Positions 1 to 8,108 of a stretch of 64,000 bases of DNA are shown in pieces (within the stretch, counting starts at the first letter, position 1; the number at the start of each line of letters is the position of its first letter). The stretch is from Sediminibacterium sp. (lineage in GTDB: Bacteria; Bacteroidota; Bacteroidia; Chitinophagales; Chitinophagaceae): positions 62,001-126,000 of the forward strand of contig JAFWCB010000005.1 in the NCBI GenBank assembly GCA_017537025.1, read 5' to 3'. The translations under genes and the position numbers were made by a program. Under the pieces are notes generated by a model that worked only from the letters and a program-made list of their open reading frames with translations, was not told the origin of the DNA and ran no database searches.

Positions 1-1499
1 AACCGGTACGGGAGTATTTGCCTACTCTTCAGTTTTACAATGAGCAAATGAATGCAAAAATTATTGTACGCGATTTAATGAGTCACAGAACAGGCCTACC
101 CCGACACGATTATTCTTGGTATGGCTTTCCCAGCAGCTCTCGCGATAGTTTGATGAAACGTATTCAGTATCAAGAACCAAGTTTTGATATCCGTGCCAAA
201 TGGCAGTATAATAATTTCATGTTCTTATTACAAGGCATGATCGCGGAAAAGATTACCGGCAAATCTTGGGAAGAAAATGTTCGCGAAAAAATATTCAAAC
301 CACTCGGCATGAATAAAACAAATTTCTCCATTAAAGATTTGGCAAAAGATGCCGATGCTTCCTTAGGATACGATGTAAAAAAAGATAGTATCATTAAAAA
401 AATAGATTATTACAATATTGATGCAATGGGGCCAGCGGGAAGTATTAATAGCTCAGTGAATGAAATGGCCAACTGGGTGATTACCTGGATTAACGGAGGT
501 AAATTTAAAGGCACCCAAGTAATACCCGCTGCTTATGTAACAGAAGCTATGAGTTCGCAAATGGTTATTGGAGCTGCGTTACCAAGCAAAGAAAAACCAG
601 ATGTGCATTTTTCTAATTATGGCTTCGGTTGGTTCTTAGCATCTTATAAAGGGCATTATAGGGTTGAACACGGAGGCAATATCAACGGCTTCTCAGCCAG
701 CACCTGCTTCTTCCCTACCGATAGTATTGGTATCATCGTTCTTACGAATCAGAATGGTTCTCCAATACCTTCGATCGTAAGAAATATCATTACCGATAGA
801 GTATTGAATCTACCTTATTTTGATTGGAATAGCGATCTTAAGAAAACCAGTGATTCTGCAAAAGCCAAAGCAAAATTGGCGGAGGCAACTTCATCTGGAA
901 ACAGGAAAATGAATACCTCCCCATCACATGTTTTAGCTGCTTACGAAGGAATATATACTCACCCAGGTTACGGCAGTTTTGATATCAGTTTAAAAAATGA
1001 TTCTTTATTTGCAAGAATAGGAAAAGACATTTTGTGGCTGAAGCATTATCACTATGACGTTTTCCAACCTTTTGATAAAGATCCTGAAGAGGGAATAGAC
1101 ACTACGAATAAATCGCCTTTACAGATTCAGTTTATCGCTGATCTGAGTGGTGATATTCATGAATTATTAATTGCCTTGGAGCCTACTTTAGCACCATTGA
1201 AATTTACAAAAACCCCAAAGGCTAAACCATTAAAAAAAGAAGATTTACAGAAATATGTGGGAGAATATGATTTGGGCGGAGTAATAGCTAAAGTATTTAT
1301 TAAGGGAGAAAATACATTGGTCGTTCTCGTTCCCGGACAACCGGAATATGAATTGATACCTGTTGAAAAAGATCGTTTTAGTTTAAAAATACCCGTTTCA
1401 GGCTATTTTGTTCAGTTTTCCGTAAATGATAAGGGCGAAACAAGCGAGTTGACATTTCAACAGCCAAATGGGAATTTTAAAGCAAAAAAGAAAAGTTAG
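1..1499 (+). CDS. Serine hydrolase of the class C beta-lactamase family (5' end outside window)
   Basis: C-terminal part of a penicillin-binding-fold serine hydrolase (beta-lactamase class C / CubicO group), usually a periplasmic esterase or peptidase. The frame is open to the left edge and the first residues (PVREYLPTLQF) already match the middle of the domain, so the true start, signal peptide and SxxK nucleophile lie upstream; the TTG at 18 is not the start. Counting from that TTG, the RDLMSHRTGLP signature is at about residue 18, the Tyr-x-Asn motif is YNN at 64-66, and HGG at about residue 220 stands where KTG sits in beta-lactamases. Residues from about 300 to the end form one or two DUF3471-like beta domains, typical of Bacteroidota members. 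True beta-lactam hydrolysis is unlikely. The stop is followed by an inverted repeat. Confidence 0.88.
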   Translation, partial: PVREYLPTLQFYNEQMNAKIIVRDLMSHRTGLPRHDYSWYGFPSSSRDSLMKRIQYQEPSFDIRAKWQYNNFMFLLQGMIAEKITGKSWEENVREKIFKPLGMNKTNFSIKDLAKDADASLGYDVKKDSIIKKIDYYNIDAMGPAGSINSSVNEMANWVITWINGGKFKGTQVIPAAYVTEAMSSQMVIGAALPSKEKPDVHFSNYGFGWFLASYKGHYRVEHGGNINGFSASTCFFPTDSIGIIVLTNQNGSPIPSIVRNIITDRVLNLPYFDWNSDLKKTSDSAKAKAKLAEATSSGNRKMNTSPSHVLAAYEGIYTHPGYGSFDISLKNDSLFARIGKDILWLKHYHYDVFQPFDKDPEEGIDTTNKSPLQIQFIADLSGDIHELLIALEPTLAPLKFTKTPKAKPLKKEDLQKYVGEYDLGGVIAKVFIKGENTLVVLVPGQPEYELIPVEKDRFSLKIPVSGYFVQFSVNDKGETSELTFQQPNGNFKAKKKS

Positions 1500-1505
1500 A
1501 ATCAG

Positions 1506-1545
1506 CGTCGGAACGTCAGAACGCAAAACCTCAGACGTTCCGACG
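1506..1545. repeat. Inverted repeat built of 8-nt words
   Basis: Two perfect 12-nt arms (1506-1517 CGTCGGAACGTC and 1534-1545 GACGTTCCGACG) face each other across a 16-nt loop. The left arm runs on in words of 8 (GTCGGAAC, GTCAGAAC). It begins six bases after the serine hydrolase stop. There is no T run after it, so it is not a classical terminator, though it could protect an mRNA 3' end. It resembles the 8-nt array near 63910. Confidence 0.75.
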
Positions 1546-1573
1546 ACCTGACGTTAAATGACCATTGACTATT

Positions 1574-2014
1574 ATGATAAGAAGAGCAGAAAGAAAAGAT
1601 TGCGCCCGTATTATGGAGCTGGTACATGAATTAGCTGTTTATGAGAAAGCCCCTGAAGAAGTAACGGTTACACTCGAACATTTTGAAGAGAGTGGCTTTG
1701 GTCCAAACCCCGTTTGGTGGGCATTTGTGGCCGAAATAGAAGGCAAGGTAGAGGCCTTTGCACTGTATTATATTCGCTACAGTACATGGAAAGGGCAGAG
1801 AATGTATCTGGAAGATATATTGGTAACAGAAAAATTAAGGGGTAGGCATATCGGAAAACAGCTTTTTGATCGTTTAATAGAAGAGGCCAAAGAGCGAAAA
1901 CTAAAGGGAATTGTGTGGCAGGTACTGGAATGGAACGAGCCTGCTATTAATTTCTATAAAAAATATGATGCTACCTTTGACCCGGAATGGGTGAATTGTG
2001 GACTGATGTTTTAA
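1574..2014 (+). CDS. GNAT family N-acetyltransferase
   Basis: Single-domain GCN5-related acetyltransferase of 146 residues that should transfer acetyl from acetyl-CoA to an amine. The start chosen is ATG 1574, giving MIRRAERKDC, the usual first beta strand; a TTG three codons upstream is less likely. The acetyl-CoA loop reads LRGRHIGKQLF (R/QxxGxG/A type), followed by the C-terminal motif NEPAINFYKKYDA. The shape, with WWAFVAEIEGKVEAFALYY and a YLEDILV strand, is closest to diamine/thialysine acetyltransferases (SSAT-like), but the substrate cannot be read from sequence. Three bases separate it from the GH5 gene, so the two may be cotranscribed. Confidence 0.85.
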   Translation: MIRRAERKDCARIMELVHELAVYEKAPEEVTVTLEHFEESGFGPNPVWWAFVAEIEGKVEAFALYYIRYSTWKGQRMYLEDILVTEKLRGRHIGKQLFDRLIEEAKERKLKGIVWQVLEWNEPAINFYKKYDATFDPEWVNCGLMF

Positions 2015-2017
2015 ACC

Positions 2018-3196
2018 ATGAAACCAATAAGAAACTTAATTATTGTTTGTTTTTTTATCTCTTTGCTAACAAGTTGTAGCAAATCGGGTGAGACTATCAT
2101 CGATAATGAAAATTCGGTTGGTACTTCTGGCAGGGCTCTAGATAAATTAGCTAAGGGCATTAATTTGAACAATTGGTTTAATGACTTCTCAGATAAATCT
2201 CAATTTGCCACCCGATATAATGCAAGCCATTTTGCGAGTATCAAAGCTGCAGGATTCACTTATATCAGATTACCGATTGGCCCTGCTACTTTATCCGATC
2301 CAACAAATATTGCACAAATACAACCTGCCAACTTAGCCATGGTAGATCAGGCAATAAAAAATATTACCGCGTCGGGGTTATCGGTTATGTTGGATATACA
2401 TTCTTATGGTGATGCTTTTGAAATAAAGCTAGCTACAGAACCCACAACCCGTGCTAGTTTCCGGCAATTCTGGAAAAACCTTGCCACCTACTTTAAAAAG
2501 TACGACACTTCACAAATTTTTTTTGAAATATGGAATGAACCACATGTTGGTGCTGCACAAGCTATAGCCGGTATTGATAAGAATTGGTGGATGCCTTTCC
2601 AGGGTCAGATTATTCAATCGATTCGCGAAGCAGCGCCTGATCATTATATTGTAGCCGGTGCAGAAAATTGGAACAGTTGGTATGATCTTACTTTCATTCA
2701 ACCTTATAACAGTAAAAATATTGTTTACAATTTTCATTTTTATGATCCCTACACTTTCACACACCAGGGTGCAGATTGGGCAGGATCTCCCTATAGTAAT
2801 TTAAGAAATGTACCTTACCCCGCTAACCCTCAAAATGTAAGTGCCTTAATTACAAGTAGTACGCCAGTTGATGTAAAAAATTTACTGAATTGGTATGGTG
2901 CACAAAGGTATAATAGCGATTCTATCAACTATGCCATACGTGTTGTATATAGCTGGGGTTTAAGCAAAAACGTACCCATTATCTGCAATGAATTCGGTGC
3001 TTACAAAATTTATGCTCCAGCCGATAATCGATTGAAATATCACCAAGATGTACGCAACGCCCTAGTAAAATACAAAATGGGCTGGGCAGTTTGGGAATAT
3101 GATGAGGGTTTCGGTATTGCAGAATATCCTACGAGCACAAGAGCCGGCGTTCCGGTATGGAACGATCCTTTACTAACGGTACTAGGTTTGAAATAA
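2018..3196 (+). CDS. Secreted GH5 family glycoside hydrolase (lipoprotein)
   Basis: Retaining glycoside hydrolase of family 5, the family of endo-beta-1,4-glucanases and related beta-glycanases. The N-terminus is a lipoprotein signal ending in LTSC with Cys20, so the enzyme is probably anchored to the outer membrane or surface. The barrel shows GINLNNWF, the acid/base in EIWNEPH (Glu174) and the nucleophile in IICNEFGAY (Glu325). It shares FHFYDPYTFTHQGADW with the second GH5 at 31502-32623, which lies beside a polysaccharide synthase, so the two are paralogues. Its stop codon abuts the stop of the convergent fabD with no base between. Exact glycan unknown. Confidence 0.88.
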   Translation: MKPIRNLIIVCFFISLLTSCSKSGETIIDNENSVGTSGRALDKLAKGINLNNWFNDFSDKSQFATRYNASHFASIKAAGFTYIRLPIGPATLSDPTNIAQIQPANLAMVDQAIKNITASGLSVMLDIHSYGDAFEIKLATEPTTRASFRQFWKNLATYFKKYDTSQIFFEIWNEPHVGAAQAIAGIDKNWWMPFQGQIIQSIREAAPDHYIVAGAENWNSWYDLTFIQPYNSKNIVYNFHFYDPYTFTHQGADWAGSPYSNLRNVPYPANPQNVSALITSSTPVDVKNLLNWYGAQRYNSDSINYAIRVVYSWGLSKNVPIICNEFGAYKIYAPADNRLKYHQDVRNALVKYKMGWAVWEYDEGFGIAEYPTSTRAGVPVWNDPLLTVLGLK

Positions 3197-4093
3197 TTAG
3201 TTGATACCGCTTACTGTTACCGTTGATCCTGCAATTTTTCCAACTAAGCCTTGTAATACTTTTCCGGGGCCACATTCTACAAAATTAGTAGCGCCATCAG
3301 CCACCATAGCTTGCACGCATTGCGTCCACTTAACAGCACCTGTTAATTGTTCAATTAAATTTTGTTTGATGATAGCGGGATCCGTTACGGCTTTGGCAAC
3401 TACATTTTGATATACTGCACAAATAGGTGTATTAAAATGTGTGGAAGCAATCGCAGCGGCCAACTCTTCTTTTGCAGGAGCCATAAGTGGTGAATGGAAA
3501 GCCCCACCAACAGGTAATACCAATGCACGTTTAGCTCCAGCTTCCTTCATCTTAATACAGGCTATATCAATTGCTTTTATAGTTCCACTGATAACTAACT
3601 GGCCCGGACAATTATAATTTGCAGCCACCACAATTTCTCCTGTTTCCTCTTGTACTTGTTTACAAATATTTTCTACTACATCATCTGCTAAATTCAAAAC
3701 CGCGGCCATGGTAGATGGGTTTTGCTCACAAGCTTTTTGCATGGCTTGTGCACGTATACTTACAAGCCTTAAAGCATCTTCAAAAGAAACTGTTTTATTG
3801 GCCACTAATGCAGAGAACTCTCCTAATGAATGACCTGCAACCATTGCGGGCGATGGGTTATCAAGCGTATGATAGGCAACTACAGAATGAATGAATACAG
3901 CAGGTTGTGTAATATTGGTTTGTTTTAATTCTTCATCAGTACCACTAAACATGATATCACTGATGCGAAAACCTAAAATTTCGTTAGCTGATTCAAACAA
4001 TGATTTTGCAACCGGAGTAGCATCATATAAATTTTTTCCCATTCCGGAAAATTGGGCTCCTTGTCCGGGGAATACGTATGCAGTTGAAGACAT
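3197..4093 (-). CDS. fabD: Malonyl-CoA:ACP transacylase
   Basis: Moves malonyl from CoA to acyl carrier protein, supplying extender units for type II fatty acid synthesis in the cytoplasm. The 298 residues match the family length. The N-terminal YVFPGQGAQFSGMG signature, nucleophile Ser89 in GHSLGEFSAL and the GGAFHSPLM catalytic histidine region are all present. It lies one base after folE on the same strand and is probably cotranscribed with folE and the PTPS genes, an unusual pairing for fabD. fabI (17875) is far away, so fatty-acid genes are scattered here. Confidence 0.95.
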   Translation of the reverse strand: MSSTAYVFPGQGAQFSGMGKNLYDATPVAKSLFESANEILGFRISDIMFSGTDEELKQTNITQPAVFIHSVVAYHTLDNPSPAMVAGHSLGEFSALVANKTVSFEDALRLVSIRAQAMQKACEQNPSTMAAVLNLADDVVENICKQVQEETGEIVVAANYNCPGQLVISGTIKAIDIACIKMKEAGAKRALVLPVGGAFHSPLMAPAKEELAAAIASTHFNTPICAVYQNVVAKAVTDPAIIKQNLIEQLTGAVKWTQCVQAMVADGATNFVECGPGKVLQGLVGKIAGSTVTVSGIN

Positions 4094-4094
4094 T

Positions 4095-4814
4095 TTAAAA
4101 CTCTGTTTTCAACTCAAGATAGCGCAAAAATTCATCTTTTACTTTCTCTTCTTTGAACTTGCCACCGTAAAAAGCTGTAACGGTTGAAGAGGTATCGTCT
4201 TCTACACCTCTGCTGGCAACGCAAAGATGTTTCGCATCAATTACAATGGCCACATCATCGGTACCTAATACTGCTTGCAATTCTTTTCCAATTTGCATCG
4301 TAAGACGTTCCTGCACTTGCGGGCGTTTAGCAAAATACTCAACTAATCTGTTTAGTTTACTTAGCCCAATTACTTTACCATTGCTAATATAAGCTACGTG
4401 TGCTTTACCAATGATAGGTACAAAATGGTGTTCGCAATTGCTATAGAAAGAAATATTCTTTTCTACCAACATTTCATTGTACTTATACTTATTATCGAAC
4501 AATGCCATAACAGGTTTATTAGCAGGGTTCAGTCCACTAAAAATTTCCTTTACGTACATCTTTGCAACACGTTTGGGTGTTCCTTTCAAGCTATCGTCTG
4601 TTAAATCTAAGCCCAATGTTTCCATGATGGCTTTAAAATGGTCTTGAATAATGGCTAACTTTTCTTCTTCTGTTTTATCAAAAGCATCTGCACGCATAGG
4701 TGTATCTACCGATGTGCTCACATGGTTATCACCTATTTCATCTATCAAGGTATCGCTTAATTCTATTTTATCTCCGTTAAGCCGGATATTCAACAAAGTT
4801 TCTTTCTGTTTCAT
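4095..4814 (-). CDS. folE: GTP cyclohydrolase I
   Basis: Opens GTP to 7,8-dihydroneopterin triphosphate, the first step to folate, queuosine and biopterin-type cofactors. It has 239 residues; the first 50 or so are a non-conserved extension. The zinc site is visible as NCEHH in FYSNCEHHFVPIIG and the later cysteine in HLCVASRG; ending TVTAFYGG then FLRYLELK. The start overlaps the end of the upstream PTPS gene by 38 bases, so the two are translationally close. Its product is the substrate of both PTPS homologues upstream, so the cluster reads as one pterin pathway. Confidence 0.95.
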   Translation of the reverse strand: MKQKETLLNIRLNGDKIELSDTLIDEIGDNHVSTSVDTPMRADAFDKTEEEKLAIIQDHFKAIMETLGLDLTDDSLKGTPKRVAKMYVKEIFSGLNPANKPVMALFDNKYKYNEMLVEKNISFYSNCEHHFVPIIGKAHVAYISNGKVIGLSKLNRLVEYFAKRPQVQERLTMQIGKELQAVLGTDDVAIVIDAKHLCVASRGVEDDTSSTVTAFYGGKFKEEKVKDEFLRYLELKTEF

Positions 4815-5193
4815 ATAACCTTATTTTTAAATCAAGAGCCTGATCCAATTCAGCCCGCAGCAAATCATAAATCACCACTGCAATATTTTCCGCAGTTGGG
4901 TTTAAGGCTTTGAATTCAACCGTATCAAGGTTCAAATTTTTATGATCAAATTTTAATAATACTTTTTCTTTTACAAGATCGCTCAACTGTTTCATGTCTA
5001 TTACATATCCGGTTTCAGGATCAATATTGCCGGTTACTTGGATAATTAGTTCGTAATTATGTCCATGATAATTAGCATTATTGCATAATCCAAAAACAGA
5101 CTTGTTCTGCTCATCTGCCCAATTAGGATTATGTAGCCGGTGAGCTGCATTAAAATGCTCTTTCCTAAATACTGTAACCCTTTTTTCGTGCAT
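4777..5193 (-). CDS. 6-pyruvoyltetrahydropterin synthase / QueD family protein, copy 1
   Basis: Converts dihydroneopterin triphosphate to 6-pyruvoyl-tetrahydropterin (biopterin route) or 6-carboxy-tetrahydropterin (QueD, queuosine route). The start at 5193 (MHEKRVTVFRKEHF) gives the normal 138-residue length; the reading frame runs 20 codons further upstream without family resemblance. Zinc histidines are His18 (AAHRL) and HGH at 43-45; the catalytic cysteine is Cys37 in FGLCNNANYHGHNY, a spacing like animal PTPS (FGxCxxxxxHGHNY). It overlaps folE. A close paralogue lies just upstream, so the two may divide queuosine and biopterin-type work; sequence alone does not tell which. Confidence 0.9.
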   Translation of the reverse strand: MHEKRVTVFRKEHFNAAHRLHNPNWADEQNKSVFGLCNNANYHGHNYELIIQVTGNIDPETGYVIDMKQLSDLVKEKVLLKFDHKNLNLDTVEFKALNPTAENIAVVIYDLLRAELDQALDLKIRLYETERNFVEYPA

Positions 5194-5283
5194 GTAGCAA
5201 TAATAAACGTGAAAATGCTTCCGTTGGAACTGTTTCAGAAGTGTGCTGATCAAGTGGCCAACTAATTCTTATATAACGGAGAT

Positions 5284-5307
5284 TAAATTATTTTGTTTAA
5301 TAATTTA
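5284..5307. repeat. A+T inverted repeat between the two PTPS genes
   Basis: Nine-base perfect arms TAAATTATT / AATAATTTA with a 6-nt loop in the gap between the PTPS copies. There is no G+C and no clear T tract on the minus strand, so a terminator role is weak; it could also be an operator or chance in A+T-rich DNA. Confidence 0.35.
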
Positions 5308-5367
5308 TAAAAATTACTAAACAATTAACTTAAACTTCATGATTCCCATCCTAATGAACTATCGAAA

Positions 5368-5775
5368 TTACCCAAAATATTCCACATATATCCGAGGTGT
5401 TTCATAGAGTTTGATACAATGTAACTTAACTTCTACCGGCAAATGTGGTGCCAATTGATTCCAAATAGCAATTGCCAGATTTTCAGTACTGCACATTTTA
5501 CCCGACATGAAAGGTACATCAATATTCAGGTTTTTATGATCTAAATGGTCGGTAACGTGTATTTTTATCAGTTTACTCAACACTTTAACATCAAATAAGA
5601 ATCCAGTATCCGGGTTAGGATTGCCCTTAACCGTAACAAAAAGATCATAATTGTGCCCATGCCAGTTTTCATTGGCACAGGGCCCGAAAACAGCCTCATT
5701 CTGCTCTTTACTCCAATTGGGGTTATAAAGTTTATGTGCGGCATTAAAATGTTCCTGTCGAGTTAAATATACCAT
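5368..5775 (-). CDS. 6-pyruvoyltetrahydropterin synthase / QueD family protein, copy 2
   Basis: Second member of the PTPS/QueD family, 135 residues, clearly homologous to copy 1 throughout (shared EHFNAAH, NPNW, HGHNY, DHKNLN, LYETxR..VEY). Zinc ligands His14, His39 and His41 and the cysteine Cys33 in FGPCANENWHGHNY are all intact, so it should be active. It is the first gene of the minus-strand run leading to folE and fabD; a 174-nt gap separates it from copy 1. A TAnnTTTG box (5796-5803) precedes it by 20 nt. Which of the two copies serves queuosine (queA is at 51705) is unknown. Confidence 0.9.
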   Translation of the reverse strand: MVYLTRQEHFNAAHKLYNPNWSKEQNEAVFGPCANENWHGHNYDLFVTVKGNPNPDTGFLFDVKVLSKLIKIHVTDHLDHKNLNIDVPFMSGKMCSTENLAIAIWNQLAPHLPVEVKLHCIKLYETPRIYVEYFG

Positions 5776-5795
5776 CCCAGTTCCTTCGTTTTCAG

Positions 5796-5803
5796 CAAAG
5801 GTA
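5796..5803 (-). promoter_or_regulatory. Candidate -7 box (TACCTTTG) for the PTPS/folE/fabD run
   Basis: On the minus strand TACCTTTG matches the Bacteroidota -7 consensus TAnnTTTG, 20 nt before the ATG at 5775. No clear TTTG is seen 19-21 nt further upstream, so only half the promoter is supported. Confidence 0.5.
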
Positions 5804-5846
5804 CGAAAATGACGAAAGTTGGTGCTTTTTCATCAACTTTACACTT

Positions 5847-6515
5847 ATGAGAGTAGTCATTACAGCAGCTACAACAGGGGAATGGATGCCGGCCTTTGTT
5901 CACCTCAAAGATCTGTATAGCAGTGATAGTAAGCGCCTGAAAGTACAATTTTACCAATCAGGGGTTGGTATGCTTTCCAGTGCTGTATCACTTACGAGGT
6001 TAATATACGAGGAAAAACCTGATTTGATTTTACAGGTTGGGATTGCCGGCTCTTTTAACCCTAAATTATCGATTGGGAAAACGGTGGTAGTAGCAGAAGA
6101 AATCATTGCAGATATGGGTGTAGAAGAGCAGAAAAAATGGAAAGATATCTTCGACCTGAAACTGGAAAAATCGAATTACCCACCTTTTGAAAAAAAGAAG
6201 TTACCCAACCCTTGGCTTAAAGAATACAACTTATTAAAACTTCCGGAAATAGTTGGTATTTCTGTTAATCAAATTACTACCGGTGAAAAGCGTATCAAAA
6301 CAATCAGTAAAAAATATCAACCCGACATAGAGTCGATGGAAGGTGCTGCCTTGCATTATGTGTGTAGAGAATTTGCCATTCCTTTTTTACAAATAAGAAC
6401 TATTTCGAATGAAGTAGGTGAAAGAGATAAGACCAAATGGGATATTAAAATAGCCATTAATAATTTAAACAAAATAATACTGGCTTACTTAGATAAATTA
6501 TATATGCTAAAATAA
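5847..6515 (+). CDS. mqnB: Futalosine hydrolase
   Basis: Nucleosidase of the MTA/SAH phosphorylase fold that splits futalosine into hypoxanthine and dehypoxanthine-futalosine in the futalosine pathway to menaquinone. The 222 residues fit the family. The start MRVVITAATTGEWMPA carries the substrate loop, QVGIAGSFNP is the nucleoside-binding glycine loop and ESMEGAALHYVC holds the conserved Met-Glu pair that contacts ribose. The final residues after RTISNEVGERD form the last helix. With mqnD downstream this marks menaquinone synthesis by the alternative route rather than the classical men pathway. Confidence 0.92.
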   Translation: MRVVITAATTGEWMPAFVHLKDLYSSDSKRLKVQFYQSGVGMLSSAVSLTRLIYEEKPDLILQVGIAGSFNPKLSIGKTVVVAEEIIADMGVEEQKKWKDIFDLKLEKSNYPPFEKKKLPNPWLKEYNLLKLPEIVGISVNQITTGEKRIKTISKKYQPDIESMEGAALHYVCREFAIPFLQIRTISNEVGERDKTKWDIKIAINNLNKIILAYLDKLYMLK

Positions 6516-6526
6516 CTGCTACACTT

Positions 6527-8104
6527 ATGAAAAAAATTTTAACTGTTTTTTGCTTAACTGCTATATTTTCTTCGCAGGCTCAAATTCAATCATCTCCTGA
6601 AAAAAAAGAAGGAGATGGCCCCTATACGCAACTCATCATTCGTGGTGTTACGCTCATTAATGGAACCGGTGCCCCACCTAATGGGCCTGTAGATATTGTG
6701 ATAGAAAATAATCGTGTTGTTCAAATAAGTACGGTTGGTAACCCGGGTGTTCCGATTAATGCGCAACGCCGCCCTGCACTTAAACCTAATGGCAAAGAAC
6801 TTAATTACGAGGGTATGTATGTAATACCCGGTTTGATAGACATGCACGGACATATTGGCGGCAAGGAGCAAGGCACTCCTGCGGAATATGTTTTTAAATT
6901 ATGGATGGCGCATGGTATCACAACCATACGCGATCCATCTTGCGGAAATGGATTGGATTGGGTACTGGATCATAAAAAGAAAAGTGCTGCTAATACCATT
7001 ACTGCGCCTAGAATTTATGCATATACTGCATTCGGACAAGGATCTAAAACACCCATCAATACTGCTGAAGCTGCGAGAGCATGGGTTACTGAAAATGCAA
7101 AAAAAGGAGCTGATGGTATTAAGTTTTTTGGAGCCTCCCCGGAAGTAATGGATGCGGCATTAAGAGAAAACAAAAAATTAGGATTACGCTCTGCTTGTCA
7201 CCATGCACAACTTGATGTGGCCAGATGGAATGTATTGAATTCTGCCAGATCAGGCCTAACAAGTATGGAGCATTGGTATGGTTTACCGGAAGCTTTATTT
7301 ACGGATAAAACCATACAACAATACCCGGTTACTTATAATTATAATAACGAGCAAGATCGTTTTGAAGAAGCGGGTAAACTTTGGAAACAAGCTGCAGCTC
7401 CTTATAGCGAGCATTGGAATAAAGTGATGAATGAATTAATTGCTCTCGATTTTACATTAGATCCAACTTTTAATATTTATGATGCGAATAGAGATTTGAT
7501 GCGGGCCAGGAGAGCCGAATGGCATGAGGATTATACACTTCCCTCGCTCTGGAAATTTTACGAACCTAGTAGAGTATCCCATGGTTCTTATTGGCATAAT
7601 TGGGGAACAGAGCAAGAAGTAGAGTGGAAAAATAATTATCGCTTATGGATGACTTTCGTTAACGAATATAAAAACCGGGGAGGTAGAGTAACAGCAGGTT
7701 CCGATAATGGGTTTATTTATCAATTGTATGGGTTTGGTTTTATCCGCGAATTAGAATTACTCCGCGAAGCCGGGTTTCATCCTTTGGAAGTAATAAGATC
7801 GGCCACATTATATGCGGCTCAAGCATTAGGTGCAGAAAAAGACCTGGGCTCTGTTGAAATAGGAAAGCTAGCCGATTTAGTAGTAATAGATGCTAATCCT
7901 TTAAAGAATTTACAAGTGCTTTACGGTACCGGAGCTATTGAACTAGACGCTTCGAATACTGTTATAAGAAAGGGTGGAGTAAAATATACTATTAAAGATG
8001 GTATCGTTTATGACGCTAAGAAACTTTTACAGGATGTAAAAAATATGGTTGACGAAGAAAAGAGAAAAACAAATTGGCAATTAAAACAACCGGGTATCAA
8101 ATAA
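6527..8104 (+). CDS. Secreted amidohydrolase-family metal-dependent hydrolase
   Basis: TIM-barrel amidohydrolase of 525 residues. The first 18 or so residues form a signal peptide (MKKILTVFCLTAIFSSQAQ), placing it in the periplasm. Metal ligands can be followed: HxH in IDMHGHIGG (His107, His109), a candidate bridging lysine in GIKFFGA (about 198), histidines in CHHAQ (about 224) and MEHWYG (about 249), and the aspartate in TAGSDNGF (about 394). The C-terminal beta domain reads LGSVEIGKLADLVVID, as in imidazolonepropionase- and dipeptidase-like members. It sits between mqnB (11-nt gap) and mqnD (4-nt gap), probably in one transcript, but a signal peptide argues against the cytosolic aminofutalosine deaminase MqnX. 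Substrate unknown. Confidence 0.85.
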   Translation: MKKILTVFCLTAIFSSQAQIQSSPEKKEGDGPYTQLIIRGVTLINGTGAPPNGPVDIVIENNRVVQISTVGNPGVPINAQRRPALKPNGKELNYEGMYVIPGLIDMHGHIGGKEQGTPAEYVFKLWMAHGITTIRDPSCGNGLDWVLDHKKKSAANTITAPRIYAYTAFGQGSKTPINTAEAARAWVTENAKKGADGIKFFGASPEVMDAALRENKKLGLRSACHHAQLDVARWNVLNSARSGLTSMEHWYGLPEALFTDKTIQQYPVTYNYNNEQDRFEEAGKLWKQAAAPYSEHWNKVMNELIALDFTLDPTFNIYDANRDLMRARRAEWHEDYTLPSLWKFYEPSRVSHGSYWHNWGTEQEVEWKNNYRLWMTFVNEYKNRGGRVTAGSDNGFIYQLYGFGFIRELELLREAGFHPLEVIRSATLYAAQALGAEKDLGSVEIGKLADLVVIDANPLKNLQVLYGTGAIELDASNTVIRKGGVKYTIKDGIVYDAKKLLQDVKNMVDEEKRKTNWQLKQPGIK

Positions 8105-8108
8105 TACG

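Noticed and set aside
18-1499. Treating TTG 18 as the start of the serine hydrolase
   Set aside because: The frame is open to the window edge with family-like residues before it, and the SxxK motif is missing; the gene is cut by the window.
3891-4187. A 98-residue plus-strand frame across the fabD-folE junction
   Set aside because: It is antisense to two clear genes and shows no own pattern.
6527-8104. Calling the amidohydrolase MqnX (aminofutalosine deaminase)
   Set aside because: A signal peptide and a length of 525 residues do not fit the cytosolic MqnX of about 430 residues.
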